Shown here in pieces: positions 18,280 through 26,754 of a stretch of 64,000 bases of DNA (its first letter is position 1; the number at the start of each line of letters is the position of its first letter). The notes under the pieces are model-generated. The model was not told where the DNA came from, did no database searches, and worked only from the letters and a program-made list of their open reading frames with translations. Origin of the DNA: Desulfoferula sp040751985 (GTDB taxonomy: Bacteria > Desulfobacterota > Desulfarculia > Desulfarculales > Desulfarculaceae); assembly GCA_040751985.1 (NCBI GenBank), contig JBFMFU010000093.1:109067-173066 (forward strand), in the 5' to 3' direction. The translations under genes were made by a program, and so were the position numbers.

Positions 18280-19128
18280 TTGTCAGCAGTACGCGAAGTT
18301 CAGGTGTCGGCCATAACCGACGCCGTGGCCAGCATGTGCGGCCAAGCGGACATCGAGCTGCCCGCGGACGTGCGCCGCTCCTTCGAGCAGGCCATAGCTA
18401 CCGAAGAATCGCCGGTGGGCAAGGGGGTCCTGGCCCGCCTTCTGGAGAACGCGGACCTGGCCCAAGACACCCGCCTGCCCATCTGCCAGGACTGCGGCCT
18501 AGCCGTGGTGTTCGTGGACCTGGGCCAGGACGTGCACCTGGTGGGCGGCGACCTGGGCGAGGCCATCAACGAGGGCGTGCGCCGGGGCTTCAAGGACTAC
18601 TACCTGCGCAAGAGCGTCTGCCACCCCTTCAGCCGGGCCAACACCGGCGACAATACCCCGTCGGTGATCCACACCCGCATCGTGCCTGGGGACAAGGTGC
18701 ACGTGTGGCTGGTGCCCAAGGGCGGCGGCAGCGAGAACATGTCCAAGGTCTTCCTGCTCACCCCGGCCCTGGGCCTGGAGGGGGTCAAGAAGGCGGTGCT
18801 GGATACGGTGATCGCCGCCGGCCCCAACCCCTGCCCGCCCATCATCCTGGGCGTGGCCGTGGGCGGCACCTTTGACGACGCGGCGGTGCGGGCCAAGCGC
18901 AGCCTGCTGCGGGAGCTGGACTCGGTGAACCCCGACCCCGAGGCCGCCAAGCTGGAGGAAGAGCTGCTGGCCGCGGTCAATGACCTGGGCATCGGCCCGG
19001 CCGGCCTGGGCGGGCGCATGACCTGCCTCAAGGTCTTCGTGGACATCCGGCCTTGCCACATCGCCAGCCTGCCGGTGGCGGTGAATGTGCAGTGCCACGC
19101 CGCCCGGCACAAGGAGGCGGTGCTATGA
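18280..19128 (+). CDS. Class I fumarate hydratase, alpha subunit
   Basis: A 282-residue iron-sulfur hydro-lyase subunit (N-terminal half of single-chain class I fumarases), which with the beta subunit interconverts fumarate and malate. The three [4Fe-4S] Cys are visible in context: LPICQDCGLAV, KSVCHPFSRANTGDNTP, and PNPCPPIILGV. GSENMSKV is another family segment. The start is TTG, with AGGAG (18268-18272) 7 nt upstream. The stop overlaps the beta-subunit ATG (ATGA), typical of a translationally coupled pair. The related L(+)-tartrate dehydratase has the same architecture, but location directly before frdCAB supports fumarase. Confidence 0.93.
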   Translation: MSAVREVQVSAITDAVASMCGQADIELPADVRRSFEQAIATEESPVGKGVLARLLENADLAQDTRLPICQDCGLAVVFVDLGQDVHLVGGDLGEAINEGVRRGFKDYYLRKSVCHPFSRANTGDNTPSVIHTRIVPGDKVHVWLVPKGGGSENMSKVFLLTPALGLEGVKKAVLDTVIAAGPNPCPPIILGVAVGGTFDDAAVRAKRSLLRELDSVNPDPEAAKLEEELLAAVNDLGIGPAGLGGRMTCLKVFVDIRPCHIASLPVAVNVQCHAARHKEAVL

Positions 19129-19679
19129 GCCAGACCATCCGCCTGACCACCCCGCTCAGCGACCAGGACGTGAGCCAGCTCAGGGCCGGAGACCAGGTGC
19201 TGCTCTCGGGCACCATCTACACCGCCCGCGACGCAGCCCACAAGCGCATCGTGGAGGCCATCAAGGCGGGCCAGGAGCCGCCCTTCCCCATTGCCGGCGC
19301 GGCCATCTACTACGTGGGACCCTCGCCGGCCCCGCCCGGCCGGGTCATCGGCGCGGCCGGCCCCACCACCAGCTACCGCATGGACGCCTATGCGCCTTTC
19401 CTCATCGAGCGCGGGCTCAAGGTCATGATCGGCAAGGGCAAGCGCGGCCAGGAGGTCAAGGAGGCCATGGTGAACCACAAGGCGGTGTACCTGGCGGCCA
19501 TCGGCGGGGCCGGGGCGCTCATGGCCGGGGCCATCATTGAGGCCGAGGTGATCGCCTACCCCGAGCTGGGGCCCGAGGCGGTGCGCCGCCTGGTGGTCAA
19601 GGACATGCCTTTATTCGTGGTCAACGACGTCCACGGCGCGGACCTGTATGAGCAGGGCCGGCAGGCCTACGGACGCTGA
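19125..19679 (+). CDS. Class I fumarate hydratase, beta subunit
   Basis: A 184-residue C-terminal-type subunit of two-component class I fumarase. Characteristic stretches are DQVLLSGTIYTARDAAHKR, GPTTSYRMDAYAP and MIGKGKR, which bind substrate carboxylates, with VYLAAIGGAGAL further on. ATG 19125 overlaps the alpha stop; the in-frame upstream extension is inside the alpha gene and is not needed. Length is normal for the separate beta subunit. It is followed after 67 nt by frdC. Confidence 0.93.
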   Translation: MSQTIRLTTPLSDQDVSQLRAGDQVLLSGTIYTARDAAHKRIVEAIKAGQEPPFPIAGAAIYYVGPSPAPPGRVIGAAGPTTSYRMDAYAPFLIERGLKVMIGKGKRGQEVKEAMVNHKAVYLAAIGGAGALMAGAIIEAEVIAYPELGPEAVRRLVVKDMPLFVVNDVHGADLYEQGRQAYGR

Positions 19680-19746
19680 TTAACTTATCACCGCCCGCCG
19701 CGGGCCGAGGCCCAAGCGGGCTGACAACCGCAATCTGGGAGTCGTC

Positions 19747-20400
19747 ATGAGTGGCATCGACACCGCCATCTACGTAAGACAGCCCAGCCGCAGCGCAGCC
19801 TATCTGGACTGGCTGCAGATGCTCACCGGCGCCGGGCTGATCCTGTTCATGTGGTCGCACATGGTCCTGGTGGCCAGCGTAAACCTGGGACCCAAGGTTA
19901 TGAACACCATCGCCTACTTCTTCGAGGCCACCTACATGGCCCAGGTAGGCGGGCCCATCATCGGGGCCACCATGCTCCTGCACTTCATCCTGGCCGCGCG
20001 CAAGATCCCCTACACCTCCAGCGAGCAGGGCGTCATCTGGCGCCACGCCAAGATGCTGCACCACACCGACACCTGGCTCTGGCTGATCCAGGCCGTCACG
20101 GCCATGGTCATCCTGGTCATGGGCTCCATCCACATCTGGACCGTGCTGACCAACCTGCCCATCACCGCGGCCAAGAGCGCCCTGCGGGTGCAGACCGGGT
20201 TCTGGGGCGTGTTCTACCTTATCCTGCTGCCCTGCGTGGAGCTGCACGTGGGCATCGGCTTCTACCGCATCCTGGTCAAGTGGGGCGTGATCAAGCGCAG
20301 CGGCCGCAAGGGCCTGCACCGCTTCGAGAACGTGCTGACGGGCGTCTTCATCCTCATCGGCCTGATCACCATCATCCGCTTCTGGACGCTGCCGGTTTAA
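19747..20400 (+). CDS. frdC: Fumarate reductase/succinate dehydrogenase, dihaem cytochrome b subunit
   Basis: A 217-residue integral membrane subunit with five predicted helices, of the Wolinella succinogenes FrdC type. Conserved His residues fall in the helices (SHMVLVAS, LHFILAARK, HTDTWLWLIQ, SIHIWTVL, VELHVGIGFYR), as expected for two haem b ligand pairs. It anchors FrdAB to the membrane and exchanges electrons with menaquinone. The gene order C-A-B is the epsilon/delta-proteobacterial arrangement. AGGAGG sits between its stop and frdA (13-nt gap). Direction in vivo, fumarate reduction or succinate oxidation, cannot be read from sequence. Confidence 0.95.
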   Translation: MSGIDTAIYVRQPSRSAAYLDWLQMLTGAGLILFMWSHMVLVASVNLGPKVMNTIAYFFEATYMAQVGGPIIGATMLLHFILAARKIPYTSSEQGVIWRHAKMLHHTDTWLWLIQAVTAMVILVMGSIHIWTVLTNLPITAAKSALRVQTGFWGVFYLILLPCVELHVGIGFYRILVKWGVIKRSGRKGLHRFENVLTGVFILIGLITIIRFWTLPV

Positions 20401-20413
20401 GGAGGCCCGCCCC

Positions 20414-22261
20414 ATGGAATACCAGACCTTCTACACTGACCTGCTGTGCATCGGGGCCGGCCTGGCCGGCGAGCGGGTGGCCGTGGAGGCCGCGGCCAAG
20501 GGATTCGAGACCATACTGCTCAGCCTGGTGCCGCCCCGCCGCTCCCACTCCTGCGCCGCCGAGGGCGGCATGCAGGCCTCCCTGGGCAACTGCGCCATGG
20601 GCGAGGGCGACAACCCCGACATCCATTTCGCCGACACGGTCAAGGGCTCGGATTGGGGCTGCGACCAGGAGGTGGCCCGCATCTTCGCCGACACCGCGCC
20701 CATCGCGGTGCGCGAGGCGGCCTTCTGGGGCATACCCTGGAACCGGGTGGTGGCGGGCAAGGCCACCTACTACAAGGGCGGCCAGGAGTTCGAGGCCGTG
20801 GAGCCCCAGGATCGCCACGGCCTGATCACCGCCCGCGCCTTCGGCGGCACGGCCAAATGGCGCACCTGCTACACCGCCGACGGCACCGGCCACACCCTGC
20901 TCTACACCCTGGACAACAAGGTCACCCAACTGGGCGTGACCGTGCACGACCGGGTGGAGGCCATCAGCCTGATCCACGACGGCGCCAACTGCCTGGGCTG
21001 CGTGGCCCGGGACCTGAAGACCGGCAAGCTGAGGGTGTACCTGGCCAAGGCCACCCTCATCGCCACCGGCGGCTACGGCCGGCTCTACTCCGAGACCACC
21101 AACACGGTGATCAACGAAGGCGGCGGTCACATCGTGGCCCTGGACACCGGCCTGGTGCCCTTCGGCAACCCCGAGGCCGTGCAGTTCCACCCCACCGGCA
21201 TCGTGCCCACCAACATCCTGGTGACCGAGGGCTGCCGCGGCGACGGCGGCACCCTGCTGGACGTGGATGAAAAGCGCTTCATGGACAAGTACGAGCCGGC
21301 CAAGGCCGAGCTGGCCTCCCGGGACGTGGTCAGCCGCTGGATGATGTACCACATCGCCCAGGGCAAGGGCGTGCCCAGCCCCTACGGCGACCACCTGTGG
21401 CTGGACATCCGGCACCTGGGAGAGAAGCACATCAACACCAAGCTCCGGGAGGTGTATGACCTCTGCCGCCACTTCCTGGGCGTGGACCCCATCCACCAGC
21501 TCATCCCGGTGCGGCCGGCCCAGCACTACTCCATGGGCGGGGTGCGCACGGACAAGAACGGCGCCGCCTACGGCCTCAAGGGCCTGTTCTCGGCCGGCGA
21601 GTCGTGCTGCTGGGACATGCACGGCTTCAACCGCCTGGGCGGCAACTCCCTGGCCGAGACCATCGTGGGCGGCCGCTACATCGGCCAGAGAGTGGCCGAG
21701 TACCTGGCCGGGGCCGAGGCCCGCTTCGACACCACCCTGGTGCGCCAGGCCGTGGCCAAGGACCAGGAGCGCATCAAGAAGCTCACCCGCGGCGGCGGCA
21801 AGGAGAACGTCTACGAGATCAGGGCCGCCATGCAGAACGAGATGATGGAGCGGGTGGGCATCTTCCGCAACGGCGGCGACCTGCAGAAGGCCGTGCACAA
21901 CCTGCAGGCCATCTACGCCCGCGCCAAGCAGATCGGCCTGCGCAGTAACGGCATCGGGGCCAACCCCGAGCTTAACCTGGCCTTGAAGATGCCCGGCATG
22001 CTGCGCCTGGCCATCTGCGTGGCCTACGGCGCCCTGATGCGCACCGAGAGCCGCGGCTGCCACGCCCGCGACGACTATCAGGCGCGCAACGACCGTGACT
22101 GGCTCAACCGCACCCTGGCCTATTGGCCGGACATGCAGGCCGACCTGCCGGTGTTCAAGTACGAGCCGGCCACCCAAGTCATGTACCTGCCGCCGGGCGA
22201 CCGCGGCTACGGCAAGGTGGAGATCATCCCCATGGACGCCCCCAAAGAGGACCGGTCATGA
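20414..22261 (+). CDS. frdA: Fumarate reductase/succinate dehydrogenase flavoprotein subunit
   Basis: A 615-residue flavoprotein that catalyses fumarate/succinate interconversion. N-terminal FAD-binding GAGLAGERVA; the covalent-FAD His is His45 in RRSHSCAAEGGMQA; substrate-binding and catalytic regions include AVQFHPTGIVP, the DVVSRWM segment (catalytic Arg region), RPAQHYSMGG, and SCCWDMHGFNRLGGNSL at the second FAD contact. The C-terminal helical domain has RTESRGCHARDDY. Length matches Wolinella-type FrdA. The stop overlaps the frdB ATG (ATGA). Confidence 0.97.
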   Translation: MEYQTFYTDLLCIGAGLAGERVAVEAAAKGFETILLSLVPPRRSHSCAAEGGMQASLGNCAMGEGDNPDIHFADTVKGSDWGCDQEVARIFADTAPIAVREAAFWGIPWNRVVAGKATYYKGGQEFEAVEPQDRHGLITARAFGGTAKWRTCYTADGTGHTLLYTLDNKVTQLGVTVHDRVEAISLIHDGANCLGCVARDLKTGKLRVYLAKATLIATGGYGRLYSETTNTVINEGGGHIVALDTGLVPFGNPEAVQFHPTGIVPTNILVTEGCRGDGGTLLDVDEKRFMDKYEPAKAELASRDVVSRWMMYHIAQGKGVPSPYGDHLWLDIRHLGEKHINTKLREVYDLCRHFLGVDPIHQLIPVRPAQHYSMGGVRTDKNGAAYGLKGLFSAGESCCWDMHGFNRLGGNSLAETIVGGRYIGQRVAEYLAGAEARFDTTLVRQAVAKDQERIKKLTRGGGKENVYEIRAAMQNEMMERVGIFRNGGDLQKAVHNLQAIYARAKQIGLRSNGIGANPELNLALKMPGMLRLAICVAYGALMRTESRGCHARDDYQARNDRDWLNRTLAYWPDMQADLPVFKYEPATQVMYLPPGDRGYGKVEIIPMDAPKEDRS

Positions 22262-23013
22262 GCAGGCAGCTTACATTCAACATATTCCGCTATAACCCCC
22301 AGGACCCGGCCTCGGTGCCCCACACCGACACCTTCCGCCTGGAGGAGACCCCCTCCCTGACCCTGTTCATCGCCTTGAACCGCATCCGGGAGGAGCGGGA
22401 CCCCTCGCTCCAGTTCGACTTCGCCTGCCGCATGGCCATCTGCGGCTCCTGCGGCATGGTGATCAACGGCCGGCCGGGCCTGGCCTGCAAGACCCTGACC
22501 AAGGAGCTGCCGGACCAGATAACCCTGATGCCCCTGCCGGTGTTCAAGCTGGTGGGCGACCTGTCGGTGGACACCGGCACCTGGTTCCGCACCACCAACA
22601 CCAAGATCGAGTCCTGGATCCACACCGACCGGGAGTTCGACCCCACGGTCATTGAAGAGCGCATGGAGAACGACCTGGCCAACGCCATCTTCGAGCTGGA
22701 GCGCTGCATCGAGTGCGGCTGCTGCGTGGCGGCCTGCGGCACGGCCAACATGCGCGCGGACTTCGTGGGCGCCTTTGCCCTCAACCGCATCGCCCGCTTC
22801 ATGCTGGACCCCCGGGACCAGCGCAGCGAGGCGCAGTACTTCGAGGTGGTGGGCACGGACCAGGGCGTGTTCGGCTGCATGGGCCTGTTAGCCTGCGAGG
22901 ATGTCTGCCCCCGGGAGCTGCCTCTGCAGGACCAGCTCGGTATCCTGCGCCGTAAGATGGGCTTCATCAGCCTGAAGAACCTGTTCAAACCCAAGGCCCG
23001 CGCTGCGGTCTAA
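22258..23013 (+). CDS. frdB: Fumarate reductase/succinate dehydrogenase iron-sulfur subunit
   Basis: A 251-residue electron-transfer subunit. [2Fe-2S] ligands are Cys57, Cys62, Cys65 and Cys77 (CRMAICGSCG ... LAC). The [4Fe-4S]/[3Fe-4S] region is Cys150, 153, 156 and 160 (CIECGCCVAAC) with Cys207, 213 and 217 (CMGLLACEDVCP). It wires the flavin to the haems of FrdC. It starts at ATG 22258, overlapping frdA; the in-frame upstream extension is inside frdA. It is the last gene of the fumarase-frdCAB operon and is followed by a strong terminator. Confidence 0.96.
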   Translation: MSRQLTFNIFRYNPQDPASVPHTDTFRLEETPSLTLFIALNRIREERDPSLQFDFACRMAICGSCGMVINGRPGLACKTLTKELPDQITLMPLPVFKLVGDLSVDTGTWFRTTNTKIESWIHTDREFDPTVIEERMENDLANAIFELERCIECGCCVAACGTANMRADFVGAFALNRIARFMLDPRDQRSEAQYFEVVGTDQGVFGCMGLLACEDVCPRELPLQDQLGILRRKMGFISLKNLFKPKARAAV

Positions 23014-23034
23014 GCGTCTCGATACATAGCCAAA

Positions 23035-23068
23035 AGCGGGGCGCGCACTGCCGCGCCCCGCTTTTTTT
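23035..23068 (+). terminator. Intrinsic terminator of the fumarase-frdCAB operon
   Basis: 11-bp perfect stem (agcggggcgcg 23035-23045 with cgcgccccgct 23052-23062), then a run of seven T (23062-23068). Confidence 0.95.
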
Positions 23069-23111
23069 GAGGTCCGGGACGGCGGGCAGGCCTCTGCCGG
23101 GCACAATCCGT

Positions 23112-23141
23112 TTGACATTGCCCTGGCCCCTGTTCTATGTT
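23112..23141 (+). promoter_or_regulatory. Predicted sigma-70 promoter upstream of hpt
   Basis: TTGACA (23112-23117), 18-nt spacer, TATGTT (23136-23141), about 70 nt before the hpt TTG. Directly after the frd terminator, consistent with a new transcription unit. Confidence 0.6.
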
Positions 23142-23209
23142 GTTTCACAGATTAACTACTGATACCGGGCGCTTGGGCCTCACAGCCAGGGGCGGACCAG
23201 GAGCCGCAG

Positions 23210-23740
23210 TTGATTCAGCCACAACCCACAGACCTAGTCATAGCCCCCGAGGCCATCCAAGAGCGGGTCAGGGAGCTGGCGAGCCAGATTTCCCGAGACC
23301 TGGCCGGCCAGGAGCCGGTGCTGTTGGGCGTGCTCAAGGGCTGCTTCATCTTCATGAGCGACCTGGCCCGGCAGATGAGCATCCCGGCCCAGATCGATTT
23401 CGTGCGCCTGTCCTCCTACGGCCACGGCGACACCAGCTCCGGCCGGGTGCAGATGACAAAGCCGCCGGAGCTCCCCCTGCGCGGCCGGCTGGTATTGGTG
23501 GTGGAGGACATCGTGGACACCGGCCTGAGCCTGGCCTGGCTCAAGGAGCACCTGCGGCAGTACCAGCCGGCGGATGTTAAAATTTGCGTGCTGGTGGACA
23601 AGGCCGAGCGCCGGCAGATAGATTTGGACCTGGACTACGTGGGCTTCAAGGTGCCCAAGGGTTTTCTGGTGGGTTACGGCCTGGACTTCAACGAGGGGTA
23701 TCGTTGCCTGGCCGGCATATACGACCTCAAGACCCACTGA
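23210..23740 (+). CDS. hpt: Hypoxanthine phosphoribosyltransferase
   Basis: A 176-residue type I phosphoribosyltransferase of purine salvage (hypoxanthine/guanine + PRPP to IMP/GMP). The PRPP-binding motif VVEDIVDTGLSL has Glu99-Asp100, and the flexible-loop and base-binding segments are LSSYGHGDTSSG and DYVGFKVP near the C-terminus. Length is typical. The start is TTG, with AGGAG 7 nt upstream. It is followed after 17 nt by the zinc-ribbon/DUF3426 gene, probably co-transcribed. Confidence 0.93.
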   Translation: MIQPQPTDLVIAPEAIQERVRELASQISRDLAGQEPVLLGVLKGCFIFMSDLARQMSIPAQIDFVRLSSYGHGDTSSGRVQMTKPPELPLRGRLVLVVEDIVDTGLSLAWLKEHLRQYQPADVKICVLVDKAERRQIDLDLDYVGFKVPKGFLVGYGLDFNEGYRCLAGIYDLKTH

Positions 23741-23757
23741 GGGCGCGGGGATAAGGC

Positions 23758-24732
23758 ATGATCGTCCACTGCCAGACCTGCGACACGGACTTTAAGCTGG
23801 ACGAGTCCAGCCTGCCGCCCGAAGGCGCCTGGGTGCGCTGCAGCGTCTGCGGCGAGGTGTTCCACGTGGCCGCGCCGGACCAGGACGCGACCAAGGCAAC
23901 GGTCCCTGCGCCAGCCGAAAAAGCCCAGGACGCAGCCGAGACCGAAACCAAGCCCAAGGACAAGACCGCCGCCGCCAGACGCGAGACAGGCCCGCCGCCA
24001 CCGCCGGCCCTGCCCTTCGGCCCTACACCTTTGGACCTGCATGACTACCAGGACGTGGACCAGCAGCGGGCCCAGGAGCTGGCCGACTTCGGCCTGGGCG
24101 GGCACCCGGAGGAGCCGCTGCCCGGCCGGAGTTCGCTGTTCAAGGCCCTGTTCTGGATCATCGGCTTGGCCCTGCTGGTGGCCATCGCCAGCCTGGGCGG
24201 GGTGGTGGTGCTGGACCGCATGGGCCTGGAGGGCTCGCTGATGCAGCGGGCCAAGTCCCTACCCGGACTGGCGCCCCTCTTGGGCCAGCCCCAGACCGCG
24301 GCCACCCGCAGCGAGGCCAAGGAAGAGCCGGTGCGCATGACCCTGAGCCAGGTGCAGCGCTTCTTCCGCGAGAACGACACCGCCGGGCGCATCTTCCTTA
24401 TCCAGGGCCTGGTGGAGAACCAGCACAACAAGCCCCGGGCGGCGGTGCTGGTGCAGGGCCGCCTGTACGACAGCCAGGGCAAGCTGGCCCGGCAGGCCAC
24501 CTCCTACGCCGGCGCGGTGCTGACCCCCGGCGAGCTGAGGCACCTGAGCCTGGCCGCCATCGAGCGCCGGCTCTCCAGCCCCTTGGGCCCGGACGGCAAC
24601 AAGTACGTGGTGGGCCCCGGCCAGAGCATCCCCTTCATGATCGTCCTGGCCAACCTGCCCAACCACCTGGTGGAGTTCACCGCCGAGGTGGTGGCCTCCG
24701 AGCCCGCGCCCGCTACCGGCGGTGCCCGCTGA
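23758..24732 (+). CDS. Zinc-ribbon (MJ0042-type) and DUF3426 membrane protein
   Basis: A 324-residue protein. The N-terminal zinc ribbon has Cys5-x2-Cys8 and Cys28-x2-Cys31 (VHCQTC, VRCSVC), the MJ0042 pattern. A low-complexity Ala/Pro/Lys linker (about residues 40-85), one transmembrane helix (LFWIIGLALLVAIASLGGVV, about 137-156) and a C-terminal DUF3426 beta-rich domain follow (VEN..NKPRAAVLVQGRLYD, then NLPNHLVEFTAEV). The topology is a cytosolic ribbon and a periplasmic domain. Family members are common in this phylum but have no proven function. It lies between hpt and the K+ channel gene on the same strand, 39 nt before the latter. Confidence 0.85.
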   Translation: MIVHCQTCDTDFKLDESSLPPEGAWVRCSVCGEVFHVAAPDQDATKATVPAPAEKAQDAAETETKPKDKTAAARRETGPPPPPALPFGPTPLDLHDYQDVDQQRAQELADFGLGGHPEEPLPGRSSLFKALFWIIGLALLVAIASLGGVVVLDRMGLEGSLMQRAKSLPGLAPLLGQPQTAATRSEAKEEPVRMTLSQVQRFFRENDTAGRIFLIQGLVENQHNKPRAAVLVQGRLYDSQGKLARQATSYAGAVLTPGELRHLSLAAIERRLSSPLGPDGNKYVVGPGQSIPFMIVLANLPNHLVEFTAEVVASEPAPATGGAR

Positions 24733-24771
24733 GCGGCCCATTGGCCACCGGCGGGACCCACGGACGCCCTC

Positions 24772-25779
24772 ATGACTAGCAGACGCATCAAGATGGCCCT
24801 GGCCCTGGTGGTCGGGGTGCTCCTGTTCGGCACCCTGGGCTACCACCTGCTGGAGAACTTCAGCTGGCTGGATGCCCTGTACATGACCGTGATCACCGTG
24901 ACCACGGTGGGCTACGGCGAGGTGCGGCCCCTGGGCACCTCGGGGCGCATCTTCACCATGGTGCTGATCGGCAGCGGCGTGGGCACCATCTTCTACATCC
25001 TGACCGCCGCCACTCAGTTCATGGTGGAGGGCCGGCTCAGAGAGATATTAGGGAGAAGGAGCGTGGAACGCGCCATAGGGTCCCTGAAGGACCACTACAT
25101 AATCTGCGGCTATGGGCGCATCGGCGCCCTGGTCTGCGAGATGCTCTTGGAGGCCGGCCGCCAGGTGGTGGTCATCGACAGCAACGAAGAGGTCACCCGC
25201 CGCCTGGGCGGAGACAAGATCCACTACGTGCTGGGCTCGGCCACCGAGGACGAGGTGCTCTTGGCCGCCGGCGTGGAGCGGGCCCGGGGCCTGGTGGCCA
25301 CGGTCAGCTCGGACGCGGACAACGTCTACATCGTGCTCACGGCCAAGGACATCCGGCCGGACCTGTTCGTCATCGCCCGGGCCACCGAGCCGGGCAGCGA
25401 GCGCAAGCTCAGGCACGCCGGCGCGGACAAGGTGGTCTCGCCCTACTTCATCGGCGCCCGGCGCATCGCCCAGACCGTGATCCGGCCTTCGGTGGCCGAC
25501 TTCATCGACCTCACCTTCCACAGCACCATCGACCAGCCCCTGCGCATGGAGGAGCTGACCGTGGGGCCCGGCGCTGAGCTGGCCGGCACCAGCCTCAAGG
25601 ACTCGGGCATCCGCCAGAAGCTGGACCTGATCGTGCTGGCAATTAAAAAGCCCGACGGCTCCATGCGCTTCAACCCGCCGGCGGACCTGGTGGTGGAGGT
25701 GGGCGACACCCTCATCGCCATGGGGCCGGGCAGCTCCATGAGCAAGCTGACCAAGGCCCTCACCGGCCAGTCAACCTAG
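24772..25779 (+). CDS. Potassium channel with cytosolic RCK (TrkA-N/TrkA-C) domains
   Basis: A 335-residue two-helix K+ channel of the MthK/Kch type: TM1 (residues about 7-25), the pore helix and selectivity filter TVGYG (45-49), TM2 (60-82), then an RCK domain with the Rossmann motif GYGRIG (113-118) and acidic strand end VVIDSNE, and a C-terminal TrkA-C domain (about 255-335, ending in VGDTLIAMGP). It probably forms a ligand-gated tetrameric pore for K+ efflux or turgor control. The gating ligand is unknown. It is the last gene of the hpt group. Confidence 0.93.
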   Translation: MTSRRIKMALALVVGVLLFGTLGYHLLENFSWLDALYMTVITVTTVGYGEVRPLGTSGRIFTMVLIGSGVGTIFYILTAATQFMVEGRLREILGRRSVERAIGSLKDHYIICGYGRIGALVCEMLLEAGRQVVVIDSNEEVTRRLGGDKIHYVLGSATEDEVLLAAGVERARGLVATVSSDADNVYIVLTAKDIRPDLFVIARATEPGSERKLRHAGADKVVSPYFIGARRIAQTVIRPSVADFIDLTFHSTIDQPLRMEELTVGPGAELAGTSLKDSGIRQKLDLIVLAIKKPDGSMRFNPPADLVVEVGDTLIAMGPGSSMSKLTKALTGQST

Positions 25780-25793
25780 CCGGCAAGCCTCCC

Positions 25794-26750
25794 CTAACCT
25801 GCCTGCGACCCTCGGGCGGCCAGGAAGGCCTCCAGGCCGGCCCGGTCGGCCAGGGCGCTGCGGCCGCCCAAGGCGGTGGTGCTGATGGCGGCCAGGGCGT
25901 TGGCCGTGGCCAGGGCCTGGGCCGGGGTCTGGCCCAGGAGAATGGCGTGCAGCAGGCCGGCGTGGAACACGTCGCCGGCGCCGGTGCTGTCCACCACCTG
26001 CACAACAAAACCGGGGTGGCAATATAGCTGGCCGTCTACCAGCATCTCGGCGCCCTGGTGGCCCAAAGTGCGGCCGGCCCAGGCCGGGCCCAGGTCGGCC
26101 AGGGCGCGGAGCGACTCCTGGGGGTCGGCGACGCCGGTCAGGCGCTGGGGGAAGCTGCGCTCGCCCACCACCACGTGGCAGAGCCTGACCAGCTCCAGGG
26201 TGCCCTCCTGGATGCGCTCGCCGTCCAGGCAGACCAGGGCGCCGCTGTCCCGGGCCAGGCGGGCCGCGGTCAGGTTGACCTCAATGAAGTGGCCGTCCAG
26301 GTGCAGGGTCCGGCAGGAGGTGACCAGGTTCGGGTCCAGTTCGGCAGGGTCCAGGTGGCAGGCCGGGTCGCGGGTCCAGATGATGGTGCGTTCGCCGCCG
26401 CCCTCCTCCACCATGATGAAGGCCTGCTGGCTGGTGGCGCCGGGCCTGACCACCAGGCCGCAAGGGTCCACCCCGGCCTCTCGCAGGCGGGAGGCGGCCA
26501 GCTCGCCGGCCGGGTCGTCGCCCACCGCGCCGGCATAGGCCACCCGGTGGCCCAGGCGGGCCAGGGCGCAGGCGGCGGTAGCCGCCTGGCCGCCGCCGGT
26601 GGCCAAAAAACGGGTCATGCGCAGCTTGCTGCCCCGCTCGGGGAAGTGAGGCACCAGACACAGGCTGTCCGCGGCGTTGTTGCCCAGACAGAGCACGTCC
26701 CAGGGCCGCCGGCCGGCCGCAATCAGGGGAGGCAGGCCGCCGGCGGCCAA
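25794..26750 (-). CDS. PfkB/ribokinase family sugar kinase
   Basis: A 318-residue kinase of the ribokinase fold. The N-terminal GNNAADSLCLVP and FLATGGGQAATAACALARLG segments bind sugar, and the C-terminal DSTGAGDVFHAG holds the anion hole with catalytic Asp260. The substrate may be fructose, ribose or a nucleoside and is not deducible. The frame is open further upstream into the neighbouring hydrolase gene, but I chose the TTG at 26750 because AAGGAGG lies 9 nt before it, formed by the last codons of the upstream gene, giving a 4-nt gap. The hydrolase and kinase are therefore likely translationally coupled. Confidence 0.85.
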   Translation of the reverse strand: MAAGGLPPLIAAGRRPWDVLCLGNNAADSLCLVPHFPERGSKLRMTRFLATGGGQAATAACALARLGHRVAYAGAVGDDPAGELAASRLREAGVDPCGLVVRPGATSQQAFIMVEEGGGERTIIWTRDPACHLDPAELDPNLVTSCRTLHLDGHFIEVNLTAARLARDSGALVCLDGERIQEGTLELVRLCHVVVGERSFPQRLTGVADPQESLRALADLGPAWAGRTLGHQGAEMLVDGQLYCHPGFVVQVVDSTGAGDVFHAGLLHAILLGQTPAQALATANALAAISTTALGGRSALADRAGLEAFLAARGSQAG

Positions 26751-26754
26751 GGGC

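Noticed and set aside
23141..23148. TGTTTCAC, an exact half of the parS consensus, upstream of hpt
   Set aside because: The second half (GTGAAACA) is absent; the following bases are agattaac. A half site by chance is expected, and it overlaps a plausible -10 region.
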